From Cellulomonas sp. Y8 (GTDB lineage Bacteria > Actinomycetota > Actinomycetes > Actinomycetales > Cellulomonadaceae), in assembly GCF_008033115.1 (NCBI RefSeq), contig NZ_CP041203.1, forward strand, positions 2,790,001 to 2,854,000: a stretch of DNA of 64,000 bases, written 5' to 3'. The notes beneath the pieces were generated by a model. That model ran no database searches. It was not told the DNA's origin and saw nothing but the letters and a program-made list of their open reading frames with translations. The position numbers and the translations under genes were made by a program. Shown here piece by piece: positions 8,328-15,579 of the stretch. Numbering within the stretch: the stretch's first letter is position 1; each line of letters begins with the position of its first letter.

Positions 8328-9262
8328 CCGCCGCCCTGACGGCGGGCCCCGCGCGTCCCGCGCGCCCCGCCACCGAGACCGCCGACGTGGACCTCGTCCT
8401 GTCCGGCCCCCGCGCCGAGGCCCTCGCGGCCGCCGACGCCGCCGACCGCCGCCGCTGGCTGCTCGTCGTCCTCGCCGTCCTCGGCCTGGTCGTCGCGCTC
8501 GTCGTGCTCGGCTCGGGCAGCGCGCACGCCGCGCCGGTCCCGCCGGAGGGCCCCGCCGCACCGACCGGCCCGGCCGACCCCGGCACCGGCGAGGTGTCGG
8601 TCGCGATCAACGGCGTGAACGGCACCCCGAGCAGCTCGATCGTCGTGCTCATCGGCATCACGCTGCTGTCGGTCGCGCCGTCGCTGCTGCTGATGATGAC
8701 CGGCTTCACCAAGATCTTCGTGGTGCTGTCCCTCACCCGGAACGCCCTCGGCCTGACGACCGTGCCGCCGAACCAGGTGATCGCCGGCCTCGCGCTGTTC
8801 CTCAGCCTGTTCGTGATGGCCCCGGTGCTGTCCGACGTGAACACCGTCGCGGTGCAGCCCTACCTCGACGGCAGCATGGACTTCACCACGGCGCTCGACG
8901 CCGGCTCGGCCCCGCTGCGCGAGTACATGCTCGGGCACACCCGCGAGGCCGACCTGGCGCTCATCACCCGGGCGGCCGACCAGCCCAACCCGGAGGACCC
9001 GGCGTCGGTCCCGATGCTCACGCTCATCCCCGCGTTCATGCTCTCGGAGCTGCGGTCGGCGTTCATCATCGGGTTCGTCATCTTCATCCCGTTCCTCGTC
9101 ATCGACCTGGTCGTGTCCTCGGTCCTGATGAGCATGGGCATGATGATGCTGCCGCCCGTCATGGTGTCGCTGCCGTTCAAGCTGCTGCTGTTCGTCCTCG
9201 TCGACGGATGGGGCCTGATCGTCACCGCCCTGGTCGGCGCCGCGTCGGGCGGGGGTGGCTGA
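8324..9262 (+). CDS. fliP: Flagellar type III export gate protein FliP
   Basis: FliP forms the core of the export gate (FliP5-FliQ4-FliR1). The 312-residue product has a 40-residue cytoplasmic lead before a hydrophobic segment (about 45-65) ending AHAAP, which reads as a signal peptide preceded by an N-terminal extension. The FliP core follows: SIVVLIGITLLSVAPSLLLM, TKIFVVLSLTRNALG, VPMLTLIPAFMLSELRSAF, MMMLPPVMVSLPFKLLLF. An internal start would give the classic length; the GTG at 8324 is kept because it overlaps the fliO stop (GTGA). The identity is secure. Confidence 0.94.
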   Translation: MTAALTAGPARPARPATETADVDLVLSGPRAEALAAADAADRRRWLLVVLAVLGLVVALVVLGSGSAHAAPVPPEGPAAPTGPADPGTGEVSVAINGVNGTPSSSIVVLIGITLLSVAPSLLLMMTGFTKIFVVLSLTRNALGLTTVPPNQVIAGLALFLSLFVMAPVLSDVNTVAVQPYLDGSMDFTTALDAGSAPLREYMLGHTREADLALITRAADQPNPEDPASVPMLTLIPAFMLSELRSAFIIGFVIFIPFLVIDLVVSSVLMSMGMMMLPPVMVSLPFKLLLFVLVDGWGLIVTALVGAASGGGG

Positions 9263-9534
9263 TGGACACCTCGGCCGTCCTCGACATCGGGCTGGACGCC
9301 CTGATCATCGCCGCCAAGCTCTCGGCGCCGGTGCTCATCACCGCCCTGGTCGTCGGGTTCTCCGTCTCGCTCGTGCAGTCGGTCACCCAGATCCAGGAGG
9401 TGACGCTGTCCTTCGTGCCGAAGGCCATCGCCGCCGCCGTGGCGCTGCTGGTCTGCGGGCACTGGATGATCGCGGAGCTGGTGACCTTCACGCACCAGCT
9501 GTTCGAGCGCATCCCCGCGCTGCTCGGGGGCTGA
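9262..9534 (+). CDS. fliQ: Flagellar export gate protein FliQ
   Basis: FliQ is the two-helix subunit wrapping the export gate. The 90-residue product matches the family in length. Hydrophobic helices lie at about 13-35 and 52-72, with the conserved linker TQIQEVTLSFVPKAIA between them. The ATG overlaps the fliP stop (TGATG), and fliR starts 8 nt after its end. Confidence 0.95.
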   Translation: MDTSAVLDIGLDALIIAAKLSAPVLITALVVGFSVSLVQSVTQIQEVTLSFVPKAIAAAVALLVCGHWMIAELVTFTHQLFERIPALLGG

Positions 9535-9541
9535 CCGCGCG

Positions 9542-10297
9542 ATGGACGTGACCCTCTCCCTGGCCGCCGTGCAGACCGCGATGCTCGCGGGCGTCCGGTT
9601 CGCCGCGTTCCTGATGATCGCGCCGCCGTTCGCGCACCGCGGGATCCCCGGCGCCGTCAAGGCGATGCTCGCGGTCGGGCTGGCGCTCGCCGTGCTGCCC
9701 CGCCTCGACCTCGTCGCGACGGAGTCGACGGGGGAGTTCGTCGGGGACCTGGTGCTGGAGGCCGTCGTCGGCGCCGCGCTCGGCTTCCTCGTGTCGCTGG
9801 TGTTCTCGGCCGTGCAGGCCGCGGGCAACCTCATCGACCTGTTCGGCGGCTTCCAGCTCGCGCAGGCGTTCGACCCGCAGAACATGACCTCCGGCGCCCA
9901 GTTCGCCCGGCTCTACAACATGACGTGCCTGGTCCTGCTGTTCGTCTCCGGCGCCTACCAGCTGCTCATCGGCGGCCTGGCCCGGTCGTTCGACGCCGTG
10001 CCGCCGGGTGCCGGGCTCGACCTCGCGGCGATGGCCCAGGTGGTCACCACCGGGCTGTCCGACATGTTCCTCGCGGCGCTGCAGATCGCCGGCCCGCTGC
10101 TGGTCGTGCTGTTCCTCACCGACGTGGGCCTCGGCCTGCTGACCCGGGTGTCGCCCGCGCTGAACGCATTCGCGATGGGCTTCCCGCTCAAGATCTTGAT
10201 GACCGTGACGTTCGCCGGCTTCGCGTACCTGGCCCTGCCGGGTGTGGTCGACGACCTCGCGCGCCGGGCCGTCGAGGCCGTCCTCGGGGTCGCCTGA
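9542..10297 (+). CDS. fliR: Flagellar export gate protein FliR
   Basis: FliR is the single-copy subunit that closes the FliPQR gate. The 251-residue product has about six membrane segments and family motifs: FAAFLMIAPPFAHRGIPGAV near the start, NLIDLFGGFQLAQAFDP (about 95-111), LLTRVSPALNAFAMGFPLKI near the end. Length is normal. The ATG is 8 nt after fliQ, and the stop overlaps flhB (TGATG). Confidence 0.95.
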   Translation: MDVTLSLAAVQTAMLAGVRFAAFLMIAPPFAHRGIPGAVKAMLAVGLALAVLPRLDLVATESTGEFVGDLVLEAVVGAALGFLVSLVFSAVQAAGNLIDLFGGFQLAQAFDPQNMTSGAQFARLYNMTCLVLLFVSGAYQLLIGGLARSFDAVPPGAGLDLAAMAQVVTTGLSDMFLAALQIAGPLLVVLFLTDVGLGLLTRVSPALNAFAMGFPLKILMTVTFAGFAYLALPGVVDDLARRAVEAVLGVA

Positions 10298-11454
10298 TGG
10301 CCGGGGGAGGGGACGCCGGGGAGAAGACCGAGAAGGCCACAGCCCAGCGGATGAAGGAGGTCCACAAGGACGGGAAGCTCTCCCGGTCCCAGGACCTCAC
10401 CGCGTGGGTCGGCCTGGCCGCCGCCGCCGTCATGCTGCCGAGCACCGCCACCCGCGCGGCCGACGCCGCCCGCGACCAGCTCGCCGCCGTCCGGGAGGCG
10501 ATCGCCGCGCCCGACGCCGGCACGGTCGTCGACCTGCTCGGCGACGGCCTGTGGTCGACCGTGGCGACGCTGGGCCCGCTGATGGCCGTCGTCGCGGGCG
10601 TGATCATCGCGGTGGCCGTCGCCCAGGGCGGCGTGCACGTCAAGAAGTTCAAGCCGAACGTCAAGCAGTTCAACCCGGTGTCCGGGGTCAAGCGGCTGTT
10701 CGGCGCGAACGCCTGGTGGGAGGGCGCCAAGACGCTGCTCAAGACCGCCGTCGTCGGGCTCGTCCTCTACCTCGCCGTGCAGGCGCTCGTGCCGCAGCTC
10801 ATGGGCACCGGCCGCATCCCGCTCGAGCACATGCTCGGCGTCGCGGGCGCGGGCGTGAAGCAGCTGATCGTCTGGGGCATCGGGGCCGGCGTGCTGCTCG
10901 CCGCGATCGACCTGCTCGTCGTCGTGCGCCGCAACCGCAAGCAGACGCGCATGTCCAAGCAGGAGATCAAGGAGGAGAACAAGCGCACCGAGGGCGACCC
11001 GCTCGTGAAGGGGCACATCCGGTCCAAGCAGATGGCGATGAGCCGGAACCGGATGATGGCCGCGGTCGCCGACGCGGACGTGGTGATCGTCAACCCGACC
11101 CACGTCGCCGTCGCGCTGAAGTACGTCGCCGGAACCGGCGCCCCGCGGCTCGTCGCCAAGGGCGCGGGCGCCGTCGCCGCGAAGATCCGCGAGCAGGCCA
11201 CCGAGCACCGGGTCCCGATGGTCGAGGACATCCCGCTCGCCCGGTCGCTGCACGCCGCGTGCGCCGTCGACCAGGAGATCCCCGCCTACCTGTTCACCGC
11301 CGTCGCCCGGGTGCTGGCCTTCGTCATGCAGCTGAAGCGCCGCGGCGCGGCGATGGGCAGGCACACGATGCCGGGCGGCTCGGTCGCCCCGGACGACGCA
11401 CCGACCACCGTGGCAGCCGCCCGGCGTCGAGCCCGGCAGGAGAAGGCCGCATGA
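10297..11454 (+). CDS. flhB: Flagellar export switch protein FlhB
   Basis: FlhB sets substrate specificity of the export apparatus and cleaves itself when the hook is finished. The 385-residue product starts with GEKTEKATAQRMKEVHKDGK, has four membrane segments (about 35-55, 85-110, 145-168, 190-212), a charged connector (KQEIKEENKRTEGDPLVKGH) and a cytoplasmic domain. The autocleavage motif NPTH is intact at 266-269 (VIVNPTHVAVALKY). The last 45 residues are a Pro/Ala/Arg tail. Its stop overlaps the start of a 21-codon ORF. Confidence 0.95.
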   Translation: MAGGGDAGEKTEKATAQRMKEVHKDGKLSRSQDLTAWVGLAAAAVMLPSTATRAADAARDQLAAVREAIAAPDAGTVVDLLGDGLWSTVATLGPLMAVVAGVIIAVAVAQGGVHVKKFKPNVKQFNPVSGVKRLFGANAWWEGAKTLLKTAVVGLVLYLAVQALVPQLMGTGRIPLEHMLGVAGAGVKQLIVWGIGAGVLLAAIDLLVVVRRNRKQTRMSKQEIKEENKRTEGDPLVKGHIRSKQMAMSRNRMMAAVADADVVIVNPTHVAVALKYVAGTGAPRLVAKGAGAVAAKIREQATEHRVPMVEDIPLARSLHAACAVDQEIPAYLFTAVARVLAFVMQLKRRGAAMGRHTMPGGSVAPDDAPTTVAAARRRARQEKAA

Positions 11455-11516
11455 ACCCGACGCACCTGCCGATGACCAGAGCAGTACCGCACACCACTGA
11501 CGAGGACCTCCGATGA
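11451..11516 (+). CDS. 21-codon ORF coupling flhB to flhA
   Basis: A 21-residue ORF begins with an ATG that overlaps the flhB stop by 4 nt (ATGA) and ends with a TGA that overlaps the flhA ATG by 4 nt (ATGA again). A strong AGGAGAAGG ribosome site lies 4-13 nt before its ATG, whereas flhA has only a weak GAGGACC. The peptide starts MNPTHLPMTR and ends TTDEDLR. It has no membrane segment and resembles nothing I know; the NPTH string matches the FlhB cleavage motif, possibly by chance. The likely job is carrying ribosomes from flhB into flhA. It may have no function as a peptide. Confidence 0.55.
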   Translation: MNPTHLPMTRAVPHTTDEDLR

Positions 11517-13576
11517 AGAACCGGCAGATCTCCCAGCTCGCCGTCCCGGTGGGCGTCGTGGGCATCGTGCTGCTCCTGGTGGTGCCGCTGCCCGCGGCGC
11601 TGCTCGACGTGCTGATCGCCGTGAACATCACGGCCGCGCTCGTCATCCTGCTCACCAGCATGTACGTGCAGAAGCCGCTGGACTTCAGCGTGTTCCCGTC
11701 GCTGATCCTGGTGTTCACGCTGTTCCGGCTCGGCCTGAACGTCGCGTCCACCCGGCTGGTGCTGCGCGACGGCTACGCCGGCGCCGTGATCGACGCGTTC
11801 GGGCACTTCGTGGTCGGCGGGTCGCTGGTCATCGGCCTGGTGATCTTCCTGATCCTGGTCGTCATCCAGTTCGTCGTCATCACCAACGGCGCCGGCCGCG
11901 TGGCCGAGGTCGGCGCGCGGTTCACCCTCGACGCGATGCCCGGCAAGCAGATGGCCATCGACGCCGACCTGAACTCCGGCCTGATCGACGAGGACACCGC
12001 CCGCAAGCGGCGCGCGGAGGTCACCGCGGAGGCCGACTTCTACGGCGCCATGGACGGTGGCTCGAAGTTCGTCAAGGGCGACGCCATCGCCGGCATCATC
12101 ATCACGCTGATCAACCTCATCGGCGGGTTCGTCATCGGCATGGTCCAGATGGGCCTGTCGGTCACCGAGTCGCTCGAGCGGTTCAGCCTGCTGACCATCG
12201 GCGACGGCCTGGTCACCCAGATCCCCGCGCTGCTGCTCTCGGTCTCCACCGGCATCGTCGTCACCCGGGCCACGGCCGAGGGCGACATGGGCACCGCGGC
12301 GTCGAAGCAGCTGTCCCAGTCCCGCACGGCCTTGCTGATCGCCGGCTGCGGCGCGCTCGCCCTGGCCCTGCTGCCCGGCATGCCGAAGCTGCCGTTCGTG
12401 CTGGTCGGCGCGTCGCTGCTGATCGTCGCGCAGCGGATCAAGGCCGCCGAGGCCAAGGAGGCCGCCGCCGCCGAGCTCGCCGCCGCGTCCACCGCGACCG
12501 CCGCGCCCACCAGCAACGACACCCCCGAGGCGCTCATCGAGCAGATGCGCGTGCACACCCTGGAGATCCTGCTGGCGCCCGACCTGGTCGACATGGTCGG
12601 CAACGGCCCGGACCAGGACCTGCTGCACCGCGTGCGCGGCCTGCGCCGCAAGATCGCCATGGAGCTCGGCATCGTCGTCCCGCCGGTGCGCACCCGCGAC
12701 TCCGTCGACCTGCCCCGGTCCACCTACGTCGTGCGGATCGCCGGCGTCGAGGTCGGCCGCGGCGAGGTGCCGCCCGGGCGCATCCTGGCCCTCGGCGACG
12801 ACCTCGCCGCGCTGCCCGGGCAGTCCGTCGTCGAGCCGGTGTTCGGCCTGCCGGGCAAGTGGGTCGCCGCCGAGCTCCGGCACGCCGCCGAGATGGCCGG
12901 CGCCACCGTCGTCGACCGGGTGTCCGTGCTCATCACGCACCTCGGCTCGATCATCACGCGGAACGCGCCCCGGCTGCTCGGCCGCGAGGACGTCCGCGTC
13001 CTCACCGAGGGCGTCAAGCAGGTCAACCCCTCCGTGGTCGAGGAGCTCGTGCCCGGGCTGCTCACGCTCGGCGAGGTGCAGCGGGTGCTGCAGGGGCTGC
13101 TGGCCGAGGAGGTGCCGATCCGCGACCTGGGCCGCATCTACGAGGCGCTCACCCTGCGCGCCAAGGTCAGCACCGACCCCGAGGGCCTGGTCGAGGCCGC
13201 GCGCGGCGCGCTCGGCCCCGCGCTGTCGGCGCAGTACGTGCAGGACGGCGCGCTGCGGGTGCTCACGCTCGACCCCGTCTTCGAGCAGTCCCTGGTCGAG
13301 GCCCTGCGGCCGTCGGAGTCGGGCACCCAGATCGTCACCGACCCGACCCGCCTGGAGGCGATGCTGGAGCGGCTGCGTGCGCAGGTCGCCGACGCCGAGG
13401 CCACCGGCCGGTCCGTCGTGCTCGTCTGCGCCCCGGCGCTGCGGCCCGCCCTGCGCAAGGTCGTCATCCTCGCGCTCGACCGGCTGCCCGTGCTGTCGTA
13501 CGCCGAGGTCACCGGCGGCGGCGTCCGGATCGAGACCGTCGGGGTGGTGAGCGGTGCCCACGCGATTGCTGCTTGA
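11513..13576 (+). CDS. flhA: Flagellar export apparatus protein FlhA
   Basis: FlhA is the large nonameric export-gate component that docks chaperone-substrate complexes and couples proton flow to export. The 687-residue product is normal in length. About eight membrane segments fill residues 8-310, with the conserved FRLGLNVASTRLVLRDG (about 70-86) and the cytoplasmic FHIPEP-type loop (DAMPGKQMAIDADLNSGLID at about 141-160, then KRRAEVTAEADFYGAMDGGS). The cytoplasmic C-terminal domain spans about 340-687 (YVVRIAGVEVGRGEVPPGR, NPSVVEELVPGLL). The ATG overlaps the upstream 21-codon ORF; the 3' end overlaps the flhF-like gene by 23 nt. Confidence 0.96.
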   Translation: MKNRQISQLAVPVGVVGIVLLLVVPLPAALLDVLIAVNITAALVILLTSMYVQKPLDFSVFPSLILVFTLFRLGLNVASTRLVLRDGYAGAVIDAFGHFVVGGSLVIGLVIFLILVVIQFVVITNGAGRVAEVGARFTLDAMPGKQMAIDADLNSGLIDEDTARKRRAEVTAEADFYGAMDGGSKFVKGDAIAGIIITLINLIGGFVIGMVQMGLSVTESLERFSLLTIGDGLVTQIPALLLSVSTGIVVTRATAEGDMGTAASKQLSQSRTALLIAGCGALALALLPGMPKLPFVLVGASLLIVAQRIKAAEAKEAAAAELAAASTATAAPTSNDTPEALIEQMRVHTLEILLAPDLVDMVGNGPDQDLLHRVRGLRRKIAMELGIVVPPVRTRDSVDLPRSTYVVRIAGVEVGRGEVPPGRILALGDDLAALPGQSVVEPVFGLPGKWVAAELRHAAEMAGATVVDRVSVLITHLGSIITRNAPRLLGREDVRVLTEGVKQVNPSVVEELVPGLLTLGEVQRVLQGLLAEEVPIRDLGRIYEALTLRAKVSTDPEGLVEAARGALGPALSAQYVQDGALRVLTLDPVFEQSLVEALRPSESGTQIVTDPTRLEAMLERLRAQVADAEATGRSVVLVCAPALRPALRKVVILALDRLPVLSYAEVTGGGVRIETVGVVSGAHAIAA

Positions 13577-14852
13577 GGGCGCCGACCTGGCCGAGCTCAT
13601 GGTGCACGTGCGCGCCGAGTTCGGGCCGACCGCGCGGATCGTGCGGGCCGAGCGCGTGCGCACCGGCGGGCTCGCGGGGTTCTTCGCGCGCGAGCGGTAC
13701 GAGCTGACGATCGACGTGCCGGACGCCCCGGCCGCGCCGACCACCGGGCTGCTGCGGCGCCGGGGCGTGCCGGTGCCGGCGGCCGGGGCCGGTGCGGGCG
13801 CCGGCGGGATCGACGCGCTGCTCGCGGCCGCCGACGCCGCGGACACCGGGCTGGACGGCTACGGGCCGCCCGGGTCCGACGTGCTCGCGCCGGCGCGCGG
13901 GGGCGCGGTGCCCGAGGCGCCGCCGCGGGTGTCGACCGGCGAGGAGGCGTTCGCCTCCGTGCTCGAGCAGATGCGGGCGATGACCGGGGCCGTGGCGCCG
14001 GACCACCAGCTGGAGGTGCCCGCCCCGGCGGCGCCGGCGGGGGTCCCGGCCCAGGCCCCCGGCGCCGCGGGGCGGGCGTTCGAGCCCGCCGCCCCGCCGG
14101 TGCTGCCCGCGCCCGCGCCGGCGCCGGCCGTGGAGCGGGTGCCCGCCGACGCGCGGCCCGCGACGGGCGGGGTGCCGCGCGACGCGCTCGCCGAGCTCGG
14201 CGTGCCCGCGCCGCTGCTGGCCGCGGTCGGGGACGGCCCGGTCGAGCTCGCGCGGCTGCTGGCCGCCGTGCCCGCTGCCCCGCCGGTCCCGAGGGACCCG
14301 GGGACGGTGCTGGTCGTGGCCGGTCCGCCGGAGGACGCCGCGCGGGTCGCGGAGCTGCTGGCGCTGCGATCGGGCTCGGGCCCGGTCGTGGTCGCCGGGG
14401 ACGCGGAGGCGGGTGCCGGTGGCGGCGGTGTCGGCGGGGGTGGCGCGGCCGGTGCGGCCGGGCGCCGGCTGACGACCGCTTCGGCCGCCGCCCGGTGGCG
14501 CGCGGAGCTGGTCGCCGGCGACGGCGTCACCGTCGTCGCGCTCGGGGTCCGCCCGGGCCGCGCGCGCGAGGACGCCGCGGCCGAGCTGCTGGCCGCGCTG
14601 GCGCCCGACCAGGCGTGGGGCGTCGTCGACGCGCGCAGCAAGACCCGGGACTGCGCGCGGTGGATCGCGGGCGTCGGCGCGCGCCGGCCGCTCGACGCGC
14701 TCGCCGTCGGCGGGCTGTTCGACACCAGCGAGCCCGGCACCGTCCTGGGCCTCGGCGTCCCGGTCGCGTGGATCGACGGCGTCCCGGCCTCGCGCGTCGC
14801 CTGGGCCGCGGCCCTGGGCGAGCACCTCCCCGAGGGCACCGTCTGGGGCTGA
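13554..14852 (+). CDS. FlhF-like protein with a degenerate nucleotide-binding domain
   Basis: FlhF is an SRP-type GTPase placing flagella. This 432-residue protein has the FlhF N-terminal module (PTRLLLEGADLAELMVHVR, EFGPTARIVRAERV, GGLAGFFARERYELTIDV, 1-58), an Ala/Pro linker, and a C-terminal region in the SRP-GTPase position. The expected P-loop is replaced by VLVVAGPPEDAARVAELL (about 253-270), with no GKT. The later parts still follow the FlhF pattern (VGGLFDTSEPGTVLGLGVPV and PVAWIDGVPASRV near the end). GTP binding in the usual way is doubtful. It begins at a GTG inside the flhA 3' end, in the usual flhF position. I see a pseudo-GTPase rather than a pseudogene, since the frame is intact. 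Confidence 0.75.
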   Translation: MPTRLLLEGADLAELMVHVRAEFGPTARIVRAERVRTGGLAGFFARERYELTIDVPDAPAAPTTGLLRRRGVPVPAAGAGAGAGGIDALLAAADAADTGLDGYGPPGSDVLAPARGGAVPEAPPRVSTGEEAFASVLEQMRAMTGAVAPDHQLEVPAPAAPAGVPAQAPGAAGRAFEPAAPPVLPAPAPAPAVERVPADARPATGGVPRDALAELGVPAPLLAAVGDGPVELARLLAAVPAAPPVPRDPGTVLVVAGPPEDAARVAELLALRSGSGPVVVAGDAEAGAGGGGVGGGGAAGAAGRRLTTASAAARWRAELVAGDGVTVVALGVRPGRAREDAAAELLAALAPDQAWGVVDARSKTRDCARWIAGVGARRPLDALAVGGLFDTSEPGTVLGLGVPVAWIDGVPASRVAWAAALGEHLPEGTVWG

Positions 14853-14884
14853 CCCCGGCCCGCGCGGGCTCGGCCCGTCCGAGG

Positions 14885-14935
14885 GTGGAAGGTTCTGCCC
14901 GACACGCCGGCGGCGTGTCGGGCAGAACCTTCCAC
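14885..14935. repeat. Long palindrome, family B copy 1
   Basis: Perfect 24-bp arms (14885-14908 and 14912-14935) with a 3-nt spacer; core TTCTGCCCGACACGCC. It lies between the flhF-like gene and csrA and could terminate transcription, though no U-tract follows. Copy 2 lies on the other side of csrA. Confidence 0.85.
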
Positions 14936-15015
14936 TGCCGGGACGGTCGGGTGGATCCACCCAGCCGGAAGGGCCGCGCGGGTGGGCGGTGCACCGGCCG
15001 CTTGCGTGCGGAAGG

Positions 15016-15021
15016 TAGGGT
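15016..15021 (+). promoter_or_regulatory. -10 box of a leaderless csrA promoter
   Basis: TAGGGT ends exactly 7 nt before the csrA ATG and no Shine-Dalgarno lies between, as expected for a leaderless mRNA. No good -35 is visible. Confidence 0.45.
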
Positions 15022-15028
15022 CGGCGCC

Positions 15029-15328
15029 ATGCTGGTGCTGAGCAGACGGGTCGGCGAGCGCCTCGTGATCGGGGACGACATCGTCGTGACCGTGATCGAG
15101 GTGCGCAGCGACGGCGTCCGCCTCGGCATCGACGCCCCGCGCTCCGTCGCCGTGCACCGCGCCGAGGTGCTGGAGGCCGTCACCGCGGCCAACCTCGCCG
15201 CCACCGACGCGGCGACCGACGCCGGAGACGACGCCGTCGAGTCCCTGCGCGGCCTCGTCGCGGGCCAGCCCGCCCCGGCCGCCGCGCCGGAGCCGACGCC
15301 CTCGGACGAGGACCGCCCCGGCCGCTGA
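15029..15328 (+). CDS. csrA: Carbon storage regulator CsrA (translational repressor)
   Basis: CsrA is a dimeric RNA-binding protein that masks ribosome sites; in Gram-positive bacteria it represses flagellin and is antagonised by FliW. The 99-residue product has the full CsrA fold: MLVLSRRVGERLVIGDDIVV, VIEVRSDGVRLGIDAPRSVA and VHRAEV (1-49). The C-terminal 45 residues are an Ala/Asp/Pro-rich tail beyond the usual 60-75. The start is the ATG of MLVLSRR. No fliW is in the window. It sits alone between the flagellar and che operons, flanked by two copies of palindrome family B. Confidence 0.93.
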   Translation: MLVLSRRVGERLVIGDDIVVTVIEVRSDGVRLGIDAPRSVAVHRAEVLEAVTAANLAATDAATDAGDDAVESLRGLVAGQPAPAAAPEPTPSDEDRPGR

Positions 15329-15374
15329 CGCGCCCGACCGCCCCGCCGGCGCCCGGACCGGCCGACCGGTCGCG

Positions 15375-15426
15375 GGTGGAGCGATCCGCCCGACGCGCCG
15401 GTGCGTGTCGGGCAGAGCGCTCCACC
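15375..15426. repeat. Long palindrome, family B copy 2
   Basis: Imperfect inverted repeat (three mismatches) with the same GTGGA...GCCCGAC..CGC core as copy 1, in the csrA-cheA gap. Confidence 0.75.
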
Positions 15427-15515
15427 GCGCTCCGGCGACCGGCCCCGGCGGCCACCCGTCCGGGTGACGGCCGCGCCTTCACCCGGCGTACGGGCCCCGT
15501 CGCCCGCCAAAAGCC

Positions 15516-15542
15516 TCACGCCGCCCCCGGACCCGCCGATCC
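15516..15542 (+). promoter_or_regulatory. Sigma-28-like promoter for cheA-cheW
   Basis: TCAC (15516-15519), 15 nt, GCCGATCC (15535-15542), about 38 nt before the cheA GTG. A TTCACCCGG element lies further upstream (15478-15486). Confidence 0.65.
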
Positions 15543-15579
15543 TCACCTCAGACGGGTCCGCACCCGGTAGGAGGCAGCA

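Noticed and set aside
15507..15542. A classical TAAA-type sigma-28 -35 upstream of cheA (CAAA near 15508)
   Set aside because: Its distance to GCCGATCC is 23 nt, not 15; TCAC at the proper distance fits all other sites.
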